Shown here: piece after piece, positions 49,301 through 63,200 of the stretch
How the letters are laid out: each line of letters begins with the position of its first letter
Position numbering within the stretch: the first letter of the stretch is position 1
NCBI GenBank assembly: GCA_008360975.2
Contig: CM039182.1
Span: forward strand, 84,475,405-84,539,404
Direction of reading: 5' to 3'
Source: Lichenostomus cassidix
Taxonomy: Eukaryota > Chordata > Aves > Passeriformes > Meliphagidae
DNA: 64,000 bases
Program-made: the position numbers and the translations under genes
The notes under the pieces: generated by a model
Seen by the model: only the letters and a program-made list of their open reading frames with translations
Told to the model about the DNA's origin: nothing
The model's database searches: none

Positions 49301-52300
49301 CATGGAGCCTTTCCATTTTTTTATAAGTTACCATAATTTCCATCTTTTACAAGTTGCCATTGTTTGATGATGTAGCTCATCAGTCCCCAAATGATGCCAT
49401 TATTCTGATATTTAGTACTTAAATAGATTTTTTCCCTAATCATAAATAAGTGCAAAATATGTGAGTCTCCACCATTTCCTTGCATGCATGTGTATGTACA
49501 ACATCAAAAGTACGTGAAATTAACAAATTAGAGATGTTTGATATATGTTTTCACAAACAGTGAGTGGATACTAAAGCTGCATAAATCCCTTTTTACTTCC
49601 TAACTACACTAGTGACATTTTCAAAATTGCTTCAGACTGACAGTGTAACAGTTACAAAGCTACAAAGTAAGAAAACAACTAATTTTCCAGATCTCAAACA
49701 CATCACAGAATATTCACACATGCAGGCTGATCTGCCTTTATGACCGTTAGCATGGAATGACAGGCATGCTGCTGGCCTTCATTTTCACTTCTGACATCCC
49801 CAAAATGCCAGAGAGCTCAGATCTTCCTATTTCCCTTTTGATTTTGACAGACCAAAAGCATCTGGAAGGAGAATGTGTATGCAGACATGGATGGGATAGA
49901 AGCTGAGAAATGCTTAATACAGCCCAGACTTCTCTGTACAGTAAACTGGTCAGCTCCTTCCACTGGTCACTCTTACCTGTGTGTGTCCTCTCCTGACAAA
50001 AAGGTACATTTTCCCCAGTTCCCCACCCAGCTCTGACTCTTTCCCAGCTGCATGTCCTTTTTGGCTGAAGCCTGCCATGAATATTTTATCCTTTTTTCCT
50101 GATACTAAGGCATTTCTTCAGCCGTTGTCATTCATTGCACTACGTATTACTCCTTTTGGACAAAATTGTCACCCTCAAATGTTTATGACTGGACCTACCT
50201 CAACTATCTCGAGGTGTCCCTAAAACACCTACATACACATCCTGAAAACATCAGCGCAGTTTCATCCTCTCCCTCCCCTCTCTGGTAACTCATTCTAACA
50301 AGCAACAACCATCTATTCCCATCAGTTATTCAAACATTTTCTTAAAATCATACATTTTAATTTCCATGCCCCTCAGATACCCCTCTGCTACTTCTAATAT
50401 ATTATTTAGTTCATATCCACCCACTCTGCATAATTCCTTATCCTTCCCTTGGTATTTTATTAATATGTACTGTATTTCACATTAGCATAGCACTACTCAA
50501 GTCCAAATATAATGGCTGTACATTAGTACTTGGCTAAATTTTACATTCTCAGATATCTTACTTATAATGTTGCAAAGATTAAAGTTTTAGTCTACAGACA
50601 TAAGCCATGACAATTCCCAATGCCTGACTCCAAGAGATCTCCTTCTCTGACTCAAGTTCTTGTAAAGCTTTCCCCAGAGGGTCAACGAGAGGAATGATGA
50701 CATGCTCTTTGCAACTGGGCCAGGAACTTATCTCTCAAAAGCTGTGTATACTCAGTCTAGGGAAAGATGGGAGCAGGGAGATGGACAGAAATCCAGTCAA
50801 TTACAGTTGGTAGAACTGGGCTGAGTTAACAGCACACGGTGAGACAGTTCAGTCTGAGGAAGAGAAGACGTAGTTGGAATGGTATATGACTTCTGATCCT
50901 CAGAAAGTTGACACTCCTCTTATTTTCAAGGTTGAGCAAGTTTAATATGAAGCTAGTAACACCAGGTCATTTATACTTTAACTAGACAATGTAGAGATCA
51001 GTTTTTCTAAATAATCTACGTACAATTCAAGAGTGAGTGCATAAAAGAATTCCCATCAGAACAATATACAGTCTATACAAGACATAAACAAACTTAATAT
51101 TTGCTGACTTTTTGTAAGATGAAAGAGCAGACAGAAGTCTCAAAGTTCACTTTATTTGGTGACTGCAGTTCAAGTAGATGTAAAAAGGAAACATTTTATT
51201 TTACATTTACTTGTGACCAGGGCATTTGATTTAGGTTTTGCAGCTTAAAGAGGAGGGTGGGAATAGTGGGACTACCAAAACTGTGCTGGATTTCACCTAC
51301 GTAAAATTAAGTGGTTTCACTGACTGGGGACTGTCTCCCAACGTCCATTGGTCTGTGTAATCTCACAGTACTCTTATTTCTATTATTTCTAAAGTTAATA
51401 TTTAGCTGCACTCAGAAATCTGGAGTAATTCTGTTATTTACTTAAATTGTGTTAGCAGCATAATTTCAGAATTTCAACTGCTTCCTTTATAACAGAATAA
51501 ACCACAGACATCTGTCTCTGACTTGATTTTATTTCACCCCACCTAAACATTATGATTTCCTTAAATTTAGGATTAAAGGTGGTTTTTGTGAGGTCTTTTT
51601 TTATAAATAAAAAAGTAAATTATTTCCTACATTTTAGCAAACTGCAAACTACAAAAGAGATAAATTTCTTTAAAAGCACTGAGCAGGAGGAAGCTGATTT
51701 CAAGGGACTTTATTAAATAACTAAATCTTCTGAGGACTGTGCTTTTCATGGAGGGTGTGGAAGGTGGAAAGAGGTAGCTATTTTTTTTTGTTTTTTAGGG
51801 GAGGTTATATGGACAACCTGCTGAAAACTAACCTAATTTAATCCAAATTTTCTCAAGTCAGGTCTCAAACCCTGTGTATTAGAAAGGATTCCACCATCAC
51901 TGAAAGCAGGACTGTTATGCTGTTTACTGAGTTTTGGCACATTTCTATTTCCTTCACAAGGCATCCCTGCAAATAGGGTACCTGTCCCAGAGACTAGAAG
52001 TTCATTTCAGAAGCAAGTTGAAACAGCAAAATTGATAGACAGCACTTTTATCTTAAACGTTGTCTTTAGTATGAAAAGGAGAGCAGGCTACAAATTAAAG
52101 TGTTGCAGCCTCCTTGGCTTGATGGCAGTACTAGTAATTCTCAAATATTCTCTGTGTGCATGTGGATGTGTGAGACAGAGAGGCAGAGAGATAGACACAT
52201 GTGGAGAGTGACTGGAAGCTTCTTGGTTAACAAAAAAACCCATAAGTCTTATCTTCACAGCAGGTAAACAATGAGAAAAATAGCAGAAACTCAATCTATC

Positions 52301-53885
52301 TTATAAAATGCCAATTATTTTAAATAACTGTTTTTCTACACTGTGGTAATAACCTGGCATTAGCGGGTTCAGCAGTCGTTTCCAGTACTGACAACCCCAA
52401 AATATATATAAAAAGATTTTTTCCCGTATGGCTCAGTGTCTGTAGGGTGAGTAGAGCAGCTGACAGCTGCATGTAAGCCAGTTTATAACTTCCAAGTAAA
52501 TTTTTAGCCTCTCATCCCAAAGTTACCTTATTCAGCAAAACAACCTCTCTCAGGCCCTGGAACATGAAAGTTAAAGTCCCACCAGTCTCTTTCAGTAATT
52601 TTCATGGGTATGCTATTCTATCAGGTTATCTGCAAACGAGTAAAGCTTATATTTTCTTCTCTTAGAGAATTAATGTACAAGCACCCCACCTCCCAGTTCT
52701 CTCAAAGTGGGGGAAAAAAAGGGGGAGAAATAACAAATTCAAGACTAATAATGTAGCAATACAAGAAAATCTGCTTATGCTAGTACAATTTCCTTTAACT
52801 AATGTAATTTCATGGTGTTGCTATGGGCTCTGAGGAATTTCTCTCCAACTCATCATCTTTGGAAAACCTGAAACCCAGATAAATTACTTTTTTTTTCCCA
52901 TAAGTGCAAGCTCATACTTGGCATTGGAGTAAGACTGATGATGATGTCAGTAAAATAAGTAGCAATACATATAATAGGCAAAATCCTAAAAAATACAGAA
53001 CTTGTCTCCTTTGAAGAAACATTGAAATATTATATCAATACAGTAAATCTTCCCTACCATTTCCACTCACAGGTTATCCTCTCCCTCCCCACCTTCTCCT
53101 GAACCTTCTAACATGCAGTACAAACCTGTGTACTGTATATTACACCATTTTTCTGATAGTCACTCTCTGAGAAACTGTTACATGATTACTGTTTCCAATA
53201 TTTATTTTTACTGATTTCAGTCCATGAAAAATAGGAAATCAGAATCTGGCCAACAGCTTAAGAAATTTTTTTTTAGAAACAGCTTTGGAAAATTTTTTTC
53301 AAGGGTAGAAGTACTACCCTTGAACTGGTAAAATGGTGTACCTCAAATCATTTATACAAATGTTGGTATTTCTCTTCAGTTATATTTTAATCATATATAT
53401 GTAGCATGTCATACAACAACAAAAAAAATCAGTATAAAATACAAATAATGGTTTATTACTGTGAAAAAATATTATGTGTGAAAAAAGAACCTATGCACAC
53501 TGTCAGCTGCATCAAAATAGACTTGGTTCACAGGTCAATTCCGCCTAAGCAATTATTTGAGAAGCTGTTCTTGTCTTAGTTGTTAATTACCACCATGCAG
53601 CTGAGATGCCACAACTGACTGAACGAATACTGCCTGTCATTTACATCTAGTTTAGATTGAAAAGACTTCATAAAATCACTGCTGGAAGCAGTTTGAAACT
53701 CTTGATTAAAGTTAATCTCATAGACTTCACAGTAAAAGAGTTTAAACGTGCTTATAAATGCAGGATAGGTGGCCACTGCTAATTAGGTAAGGAAAAATAA
53801 TTCAGGTCTTTTGTAACTTCAGTAGGCTTCTATATCCCAAAATATACCATTATACCAACCCTACTACAACACTGACATGTGCTAC
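46398..53885. other. AT-rich non-coding stretch
   Basis: No gene or mobile element recognised in about 7.5 kb. A short stretch near 47145-47175 (TCATTGAAATCAAAGGGAAT) recalls an old amniote interspersed sequence but is too short to call. Confidence 0.5.
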
Positions 53886-54367
53886 TGATGCCTAAAATGC
53901 TGGTAAAAATTGAGATGCAGACACCACAGTATAGGAAAAAGGGTATTACCTTGGTTTAATAGGATCCCGGGTGCACCATGACGAAAAGAGCCCCCGGGTA
54001 CAATGAGTGTACAATTTTATGGACCTCATCAATTAGCATACTTATCTGAAATTCCCCAATAAGAAGCCTAACAAATGAAGTAATTGCCCCCTTATTCAAA
54101 TTACCTCCCTTCAAAAAGGTTGCAACTTAGTTTACAAAAACATGTCCCAGTGATGGGGCTCTTCCAAGGTTGGTGCCTCATGTTCTTGAGATTGTGGAGA
54201 TTGTTTCGTCTTCTCCAAAGAATTCTGAACAAAGCTAGAGTACAAGGGTTATTAACATGTGGGGCTAAAATATAGGGAGTAAAATGTACAGGAATGGGAA
54301 AGGGTAAAGAGTATATAAAAACGTATAAAAATATAACGAAAAAGGACAAAAAACCCATCAGGCATCA
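53886..54367 (-). mobile_element. Solo ERV LTR with 8-bp terminal inverted repeats, 482 bp, minus strand
   Basis: The ends are TGATGCCT (53886-53893) and AGGCATCA (54360-54367), perfect inverted repeats with canonical TG...CA. On the minus strand, U3 is followed by a TATA-like CATAAAATTG (54013-54022) and a polyadenylation signal ATTAAA (complement at 53955-53960) about 60 bp downstream. The short R/U5 holds two CCCGGG sites. Flanks CTAC (53882-53885) and CTGC (54368-54371) could be a 4-bp duplication with one mismatch, which is ERV1-like, but this is weak. No coding remains. It differs from the other LTRs in the window. The minus frame at 54101-54358 (85 codons) lies wholly in U3. Confidence 0.8.
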
Positions 54368-57300
54368 CTGCTTGAAGACTCTTTGGCCTTGACAAATACA
54401 GTCAGTTTCTGGTTCTAATATGCATACACTAACTTAAGACCCAGAGAAAGATCCCCAAGATAAGACCTTGGCCCACGACTGCATATAAGTGTAAATATAT
54501 TTTCAAATATTCCAGGCAAGAAATATGAAGTAAGACAATTGCTTTGGAAAGTTTCAGCAGTGTTACATAGTGCCTGCAGTTCATGGCATATATTGATTAT
54601 TAACTATTTCAGTTGAAATAAAAAGCATGTAGAAAGCCACACAAAACAACAAAGTTGTGTGATTCAATTTTAAATACAGTGAAATACTACCTAAATTCAC
54701 CTTTGAGGTCAAATAACAGCTTCTGAAGATTTTGTTAGTATTTTCCATCACTCATAAGCTAATGGGAAAAAAATTTCCTGGAGGAATACAACAAAAAATG
54801 ACAACCCAAAGAATGGGATCTTTCACAAGGGTTTTCTAACTTCATAATCACAGCAGGAATCATCTATCTTATGCCAAATCTCAGAGGTTGTCAGTTCTAC
54901 TGTGTCCATTCTGTAATGAAATTCCTAACGAAAGAGATCCAGGTTTGCAAGTGGGGAATAAGTTAAGTAGGTTTTTGGAGTAATATAGCAGCAACACTAG
55001 ATCAACACAGACTAAATTTATTAGATTTCTAAATATAAGAACCTACCTGGTTCAGTTGCTATGTAGTGCTAAATGGAGTGCTAATTGAAGAACTTGCAGC
55101 TAATCCCTTATGGACCTAAGTGTGAAGAATTGCATGCCTGAATCACAGCACGTCTACACCTGATGTAATTTGTTCTGCATCTCATAAGTGTGGCCCTCAA
55201 GTGAATGTGACTGCACAGACTGTACAGAAACCTGTGACTGAGCAAGCATCTCTTCCCAGTGTAGTGATGTTCTGCAGAGAGATTGACTTGGTGGCTCAGC
55301 ATTAGTTCAAGCACCTATAGCATGGGATGATTGTGTTGTGCAGATATGCTAGGATAGTTGTCATAGAATAAAGAAACATTTACAGAAGTTAAAATGAAAA
55401 TTAACAGTTCCATTTGTTTTAAAAAAATGAGTCAACAGTAACAGAAACCTTCAAGGTAAAATTAAGTATACAGCATAAATGGAAAACAGGTTATTTTTCT
55501 AGGCTTTGTTTTCATTTTAGGTGGTTTCACAGCAGTGCAGTTCTATTGATTTTACCACTCTATAAAGGAATAATCAAGCTTTTCAGCAGATAGATGGTCC
55601 TGAACAAAAATGTCATAGCTGAATAATGCTGAAATTTGGGGAGTTTGATTCTATAATTACCTCCTGACAACCCCTCTGGACCTTTAGAATATTGGCTAGA
55701 TTCCATTTCTACCTGATATCCTTCATAATTATACTTTTCTAAGGAAATTACACAGAGAAATACAGATGAAAAGAGAGAAAAAGAATGCCACTCCGGGACA
55801 TTTCTCAAAAGGAGACTGCCGTATCTGTGTAAATGAGAAAAGAGTTGAAGGCAAGATCTGTGGAAGTAAACAATAGAAAGAAAGGGTGCTCAAGGTAAAG
55901 AGGAAAAGATATCTCACTGCAAAAATTCAAAACTTACCTTTAATTTACTCCAGGACAGTGGGGGGGAGGGAACATAACTGGAAGAACATTTTTGTTTTCC
56001 TATGGCAAATAATGAAAATATACTAGAAATAAGGTCTCATGAGGAGACAACTTTGAAGAAAAAGTCAAGAACATTTTGAGGTCAAATAGTATTTCTCTAA
56101 CATTTCAAAGAAGCCAACTTCCCCATGTAGACAAGCATGTAATTACAGTTGGCACCAATCAGCAAACAATAGTACTCTTTTTTATTTTTCTTTTGCCATG
56201 TGGAACAGAGGTTTCACATCACAAAACAGTCTAGCTTTAAGCAATGAGCAGTTCCAAATTCATAACAAACAAACCATGCATTTTAAAAAAGCTGTATCTT
56301 CCCAAGATCAAGCAAAGGACTAACTGTGAATCACAACAAAACCAATTTTTTATCGTAGCTTTGTAACTTCCTTGTGGTAAAAGAATAGAACAGACAACAC
56401 TTTCTTTCACAGACAGACATGGGAAGAACAAAGCTGGCAAACTTCAAAACAGGACTTTGGAAGAATTTCAGCAAAGTATCTAATAGTGAAACTGTGAAAA
56501 GCTTTCTACCAGTATGTGGAGTCCCCTGGCATATTTTGTCTGAGTTACTGCTTCTTTCTGAGCATATCACTCGCAAGCTGCATCAAGATCTATCTGGACA
56601 CATCTGAAGGGCTCAGCTCTGTAGTACTCCTACTTTGTGCCTCCCCCACTAAACTCCACAGCAAGGGAGGTGGATAAAGTACCTTCACTGAAGTAAGTAG
56701 TCTCTTCAGCAGACAGTTCTGGACTAGGCACAAGATACGATCAGACAAAGCAGACAAAATTTGCTTTGAAGCTTGGGGGTTGAGGTTTTTTTTACCCCCA
56801 ACCTGTCTGCTTGCTCAGCTGATGAGGTATGTTATCTGGAGAAGATGGAACAAGAAGATAGAACACATTTGCAAAGCAAAGGATTAATGACAAACCCAGA
56901 GGCCTGCATGAAAAAGGTTGGGACGACTGGGAGGAGTGTGCACAAAGGCAGAGTGTTTGAGAAACAAGGAGCCAAAATCTGAAAACAGACAGAAAGAGAA
57001 AACATCCCTGGCACTCTGCTCTCCAAAGACTTGTTAGTCAGAACAAGACTGGGGCTGGAGAGGAAGGGTAATTAGAGGTAAGACATGGCAGCTAGCTTTA
57101 TGACTACAAGTCAGAAATGCTTCATTAGTTCTGCACTCAGACAGGGTTAATTAGATCTTCTAAGCATCCCAACTCCACTACTTATTTCTGTATGGAACAT
57201 CAGGCATAGCGATTTGTTTATATGGGGAGCATGTGACCAGTCAGGGAAATAAACCAAGTCTTGCAAATCCTAAATTAGCATGATGAGCACTGACACATCA

Positions 57301-58246
57301 TCTTGAAGTGAAGTCCAACTCTTCTCACCCCTTCCACCTCTTCTCACTGAATATGCCTTTTTTTATTTTAACCTTCTACAATACCAAATGGGGCAAATAC
57401 TAAAACAATCTTGTTTCTGTCAGTTAGAAGCAGAACTGTAAGACCAAAAAATGAAATAAACTACAGAAAACCAGTTCAAAGCTCAACACATCTCCAGATA
57501 ATATCAAAGCAGGTCTATGTAAGCACAAGATTATGAAAGTTCATGCTATCAGCATCATCAGGTACCTACAGCAATACACATTTCCCAACATCTGACTTCT
57601 GGTTCAAAAAGATAGCTGCCTTGCTCCTTCTCACTATGAAATTCCATTACGGCCACTTCTCTGCTTACACTTCACCTTGATCAGCAGGTCATTTTCATCT
57701 GAACTATTTAATTATATTATTTTCTTGGTGGTGCTCTGACATGCCAGACTGTCAAGCATATTGCTGCATAAGGTCCCCCAATGAACACCATAACCCTGTT
57801 AACATAACATACTGTACCCAAACCCAAGCCTACTCCTAGCATCTTAAATTCCCTTGAAGCTTTAATTGTAGAAGACCCAAGCCCAAGAATTTGTTCCACT
57901 CAGTTAGGATTTCAGAAGGCAACATTCTCTCACTGCCTGGAGCACACTACCACAATGAGATGAATTAGTGTTTAGCTGCTTCATTTATCCAAACAAATAT
58001 TTTGACTGTAGAAGATACTGTCAACACATTAATTACATTAAAGACTGTTTAGATTGTTAATTATTGCCAAGCACCAGACAATATTTTCTTTTAAATTTCC
58101 CACAGTCTTTAGTGTGAAAAATGTGTCAGTGTCATACCTGTGACCCTGATACCACTAACAGCACTGCTTTCCTTCCAGTTTAGTAGGCAATGGGGCAGCA
58201 GAACTGTCGCACTGTAAGCTGTAATCAAACCTGGTTATCTTCAGCA
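54368..58246. other. AT-rich non-coding stretch
   Basis: Nothing recognised. A small hairpin TTGGGGGT / ACCCCCAA lies at 56773-56801. The minus frame at 57717-57899 (60 codons) looks compositionally balanced but matches no protein I know. Confidence 0.5.
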
Positions 58247-58291
58247 CATTTCACATTGATTCACATTGATTCACATTTCAGCACATTGATT
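58247..58291 (+). repeat. Short tandem repeat, about 12-bp unit (TTCACATTGA)
   Basis: Three units of TTCACATTGA-like sequence in tandem, the last diverged (TTCAGCACATTGATTC). Confidence 0.75.
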
Positions 58292-59676
58292 CTCTACACC
58301 AGTCGTTCCTTGGCAATCTGACCACCTCTGACCACTTCTCATTCAGTCAGACATTTCACAAGACCAATCTTGGGTCTCATGCCTTGTCTGGCATTATGTC
58401 ATCCCCCTAAGCAGGTGTCAGTTCAGGACAAAGAAGTGTAGCTGAAGAGCTGTGCTTCATCATGTTATGCCCAGACACAGAGCTTGTCCCACACATTTTG
58501 ATTTCAAACCTCCCTTACATTCCATAGAGTAAGCACTTGATATTTCTTGCTTAGTGAAAGAATGGCTCCAAGTCGTGGTTTTTCACAAGCCATCCATCAT
58601 GAAGATTCTCTGATATCTTTTTAATTTCCCCTATAGAGGAGATCAATGGCACCAAATTTGTCTCATTTGTGTTTCCTGGTCTAAGACATCTGTGTCCACA
58701 TACCATCACAATGAAGTTCAGCTTTTCCTTTATATTCCTGTCATGGTCCTTACAACCTCTTTACTTTTACGCTAAAGTTAAATGTGGTTTGACAGAAATT
58801 ACCCGGTTCAGTCTGATGAAATGCTCATTTCTGATGTCCCAGCCTTCTAATTTTTCATGGGGTATTTTTGTTTGGATTATTTGGTTTAGTTGTTTTTGTT
58901 GCTTGCTTCTGTGTTGGGTATTTTTTTGGAGGGGAAAAACCTTGTCAAAGAGAGAAGCTTCATTTTAACATTTCTTAAAAAGAACATTTAATCTACTTTT
59001 TCAGAATGTTTTAAAACTAAATTTACAGTTATCATTAAACATGAAAATGGCAAAAAAACATTTCTGGTTCATATAAAATAATTTGTCTGCTCATCTGAAG
59101 TAATTTGACCGTTGATGCTTTTGTGTTGCCAATGAAATGGAAAAAAAAAAGAATTCATAATTAATTAATATAATTTCTTTATAACCTCCTCCCTAAAATG
59201 AGATATCTTAGTCATTCTCATCCCTGTTTCTTCCAGACTTGGATAAACAGAAAAATATCTTCAAATTTCCTCAACATTTCACATATTAGACAAAGAGACA
59301 TGCCTGCAAATGTATACACTGTATAACCAGCATATTTTTGATATAATTTATTTTTACCTACCTTCACCCTTGTTTCACACAGTACAGACTTGCATTTTTA
59401 AAAAATCTTCATCCTGTTTTAAATGTCCATGTTAATATATATGTGAGCTTCAAGACAGTTTTGCAAACCATGTAAGTAATCACTAAACTTCAGGCTGCCT
59501 CATTGCACTATCTTTCCTAATCTAACCTCAAATCTTGTGTATTTTTTTTCCCTAACACAGACAAGATAAATTAAAATAACTAATCTTCTATCTGCAAAAC
59601 AAAGTGGGAAAAATATTAGATGTGAATGGTAAAATGATTTTTTTAAATAAAAGTATATATAGCTTTTGATAAAAGT
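58292..59676. other. AT-rich non-coding stretch
   Basis: Nothing recognised. Confidence 0.55.
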
Positions 59677-59706
59677 ATATATATACATACATATATATAT
59701 ATATAG
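59650..59706. repeat. (TA)n / TACATA low-complexity tract
   Basis: AAGTATATATAG and a second AAAGTATATATA about 25 bp later run into TACATACATA and a (TA) run ending near 59705. Confidence 0.9.
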
Positions 59707-60105
59707 TTTTCCTGAGTGATGCTTGATGAACGACTTCCATGTAATAAAAAGCAGATTTTTTTTTTGGTGGCAAATTACACGTAGAAGAAAATGTGAATGG
59801 AGATTTTTCTGGGTTTTTTCTGCCCATTCCATAGGTCATCTTTTCATCCTCTTCAGTATGCATTGGTGCGTGAACATAAGCTATTTACAGTCAAAAGGAG
59901 AGTGTATGCCTTTCAAATTTCAGCAGATTGTCATTCTTTCAGCACATTACAGAGCACACTGAAATTCAATAAAACTCATGAATCTTGACCTGGCACACTT
60001 ATCTCAGCCTTATTTGTTGCTCCTGAGGAAAAAAAATAGTTTTTGTAATCACATTGGGTTTTGGGATTAATTTTTCTCTCCTCCCCCATCTCTTTGAGCT
60101 TCTTT
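59707..60105. other. Non-coding spacer
   Basis: Nothing recognised. Confidence 0.5.
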
Positions 60106-60258
60106 GGATGGTGGTACCACAGTCTGACTTCTGGACTTTTATTATTGTTGTTGTTGCTTGGGATGGTGTACCAGAATCTGACTTCTGGGTTGTTATTATT
60201 ATTATTATTATTATTATTAGATTGTTGTTGTTTTTGTTGCTGCTGCTGCTGTTGTTAT
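60106..60258 (+). repeat. 55-bp tandem duplication merged with (ATT)n and (TTG/CTG)n microsatellites
   Basis: GGATGGTGGTACCACAGTCT (60106) and GGATGGTGTACCAGAATCT (60161) begin two units, each continuing TGACTTCTGG and then trinucleotide sequence. The second unit expands into about nine ATT (60193-60219), then TTG/CTG units to 60256. Both-strand frames here encode only homopolymer-rich peptides. Confidence 0.9.
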
Positions 60259-63200
60259 TTCCAGAGCCTTTCATGGTAACAGATATATTTCTAGGAGCTT
60301 TGAGTCAGAGCAAGGTCCTGCTAATACAATGACATCTTTACTGAAAACATAATGTTGGGCCTACTAAATGTGGTCTCCAGCTCTCTAGCTGCCTGGATTC
60401 CACCAACAGGGCTCTTGCCTCAGTTTTTCTTCATATGCCCATCCTCCTTCTAATATGAAGGCAATAGCATCCTACAAAGGATTTTCAAATAACTGACGTT
60501 AAAATTCACTATGAAGTCTACCTTTTAAATGCTTCCACCCATGCCCTCAGAACCTTATAGAGCTTTTTCTCTGAAAAGCTTTCTAAAGTCTCTCACCTTT
60601 TTACCTAAATGCCACAAACCAAATAAATGTACTGTTTGTGCCCTTAGGAGTGATATCTGTGTACTATTTTTCTCCTCATCTTCAGATGAAAAGAGTCTGG
60701 AGAAAAGATAGCAAGAAAGGATTGCTTTCTTACTTTTCTTTCCTACCTATTTTATCTGTTTGTCCATCCCTCCTTTCTTTATGCCCTGTGTCTTCAATCA
60801 CAGTCTGACCCTGTGAAGATACCAATAATGAAGAAAGTTTTTTTAGAAGATAAGAACTAGTATTTTATATATAGCCTCAAACTGGTCAGATGAACAGCAG
60901 TTTTCTCTGTGCCCCATGAGGCAAAGTTAAAGTGAAGACTGTGCCTTGCTTTTACATCTAACAAGGGCTGTAAGACAGGAATCACGAGCTAGTCTAAACA
61001 TTTTGCTCTGAAGCCTTTTCAATGTGGAAAACTCATAACACTTCAAAGTGACAGTTTCTCTCTTAAAAGAAAATGAACAACAACTGGGTTGATATCCTAA
61101 AATTTGAAATAACTGCAGAGATTCTAACCTAAAAATCCATTGCAGAAATGGTAGGAGATAACATAGTTTCAGTACATGGAAACCATGAAACCCAGTTATT
61201 CTGAACTACTACAGATATTTTAGCCAGGAGTTCTCTGGCAGTAATTTACAAGTGTGCCAGTGAGTGTGAAATCAATGTTTGAGATAAACGAAATAAAAGA
61301 AATATGCTGGCTTGAATACAAGGTCTAGAGTGATGTTAGGTGCTTAAAAGCCTGATTTGCTACATGAGCTCTGAGGACTGTGAGCTCTCTGACTCTCTTG
61401 GCACACATGCATGTGTGCACACAATTGCCTGTTTCTTGCTCTCTCACTACTCCAAAGCCTCTTAGCAAATTTCAATCAAAACAGATAAGCAAATGAGGTC
61501 CTAGAGATATGAAGATCATTCAGGTTTGGAAAAAGAAAGCAAGAAAACTCTAACTGGAGGAAAAACTGAAAGCCATCCTTCTGAGGCACCACGGAAAGAC
61601 ATTACAAGGATGTCTCAAGAGCAGTAACATCTCTGTCAGTACTCTCTCTGCATGGGGTATCAGAAAACCCAGCCATATGAGGCTGAGAGATAAGCAGCAA
61701 CCAGCCTGCATTAGCTTTGAGGCTAAAACTACTTCCTTTATTTGTTAGAACAGCAAGTATGTGTATCCTTAAATATCACTGGAGTGTGGGTACTCTATGT
61801 GCTAAGGGCTATACAGACATACCAAAAAGTATTTTTCCTGACCTAGAGAGGTTGCCATTTCCCTCACTGAGATCAGAGAAAAACTATAAAGTTTCAAAAT
61901 CAACCCACACGCTCTTGGGAGATACTCAGGTGCACTGTTCACAAAGATGTTACCTTGGACATTTGGGTGAGAATAGTGCTCAGATTGCCAGAGCAAGCCC
62001 AGAGGTGCACACGGAACAGGAGGCTGCTTTAATCCCCTCCTGGCTGCGCACAGGAACTGCTAATGCAGTGGAGTCAGCTGAAGTCTGATAAGCTTAGTAG
62101 CTGATATGGTGCCTGCACCTTATCAATAAGTAGTTTTGATAACTCTAAGTCACCAGAACCCCCAAGAAAGAGGGTATCAGTAACAGTCCTATCATTGTAA
62201 TTTCTTTCCCTTTCATGCCATAAGTAAAAGCCGAGACACTCAAAGAGATCACAACAAAACTATACTCTGTAGCTATGTAATTATTTTGGAGGCTTTTCTA
62301 ATTAAAGTTTTTTCTAACTTTATTAACTCAACTGTAGTCTATAAAAAGGGCATAAAAATAGCACAACCACATACTGTAGATTGCACTGGAAGTCACAGAT
62401 CACAGCAATACCAAGGGTTTTATGTACATGAAGTTTTTGTTTCTCTTTTAATAGCTAAATAGCACATGGACAGATGGGTTTGCATTTTCTATTTGTTTAT
62501 TACAGAGTTTACACATTTTTTTACCATGTTATTTATGCACTGTAAAAACCATTCATAGCTTTTATTTCTATAAATATTTTTATTAAAATGGTGTGGATAT
62601 AGGGAGAGAGAAAATAAACTTAGTCCTATGTCCTCAGTTGACATAAACACATACACATCTGTATCTAAATTACCTAATGTAAATTAAAGTAATTTCTAAT
62701 ATGTGAATTTGTTCATAATACACAATGCTTTTATTTAAATAGATTAAGTACTCAATTTAAAGTGGTAAAAGCTTAAGACCATGTCTGTGCAGCATTCAGA
62801 GTAGCTCTATGTTAGAGGAACTTGCACTAGCAAGACATCATTCTGCTTAGGGATGAATGTCTAAATTATTCCTATATACATATAGCCATGATTAAATTAA
62901 ACATACTGAGAGAAATCTTCGCCTTGCTAGAGTGTGTGGAAGTTTCTTCAACTGTCTTTGATAGCCCATAACCTGACCTTCAGCTAAGGATGATGATGTG
63001 TCAGCACTTCGTACATCTGGATTCACAGCTGCAATATAAAGAAAATAATGCAAATTGATAGTAGTGTCTTCTGACCCAATTGGTTCTTATCTCTCTAATA
63101 GAAATATGCATGTATGTGTTACATTAGGAATTAAATGATTACTGATCTACAACATTTACTATGCTTCAAAGCAAGTTAATTAGTTTTAGACATATTAACC

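Noticed and set aside
57717..57899. Minus-strand 60-codon frame considered as a conserved small protein or mitochondrial insertion
   Set aside because: No mitochondrial gene order or protein family could be recognised; the length is within chance expectation.
60054..60332. 90-codon frames over the trinucleotide repeats
   Set aside because: Translation of ATT/TTG/CTG repeats, not a protein.
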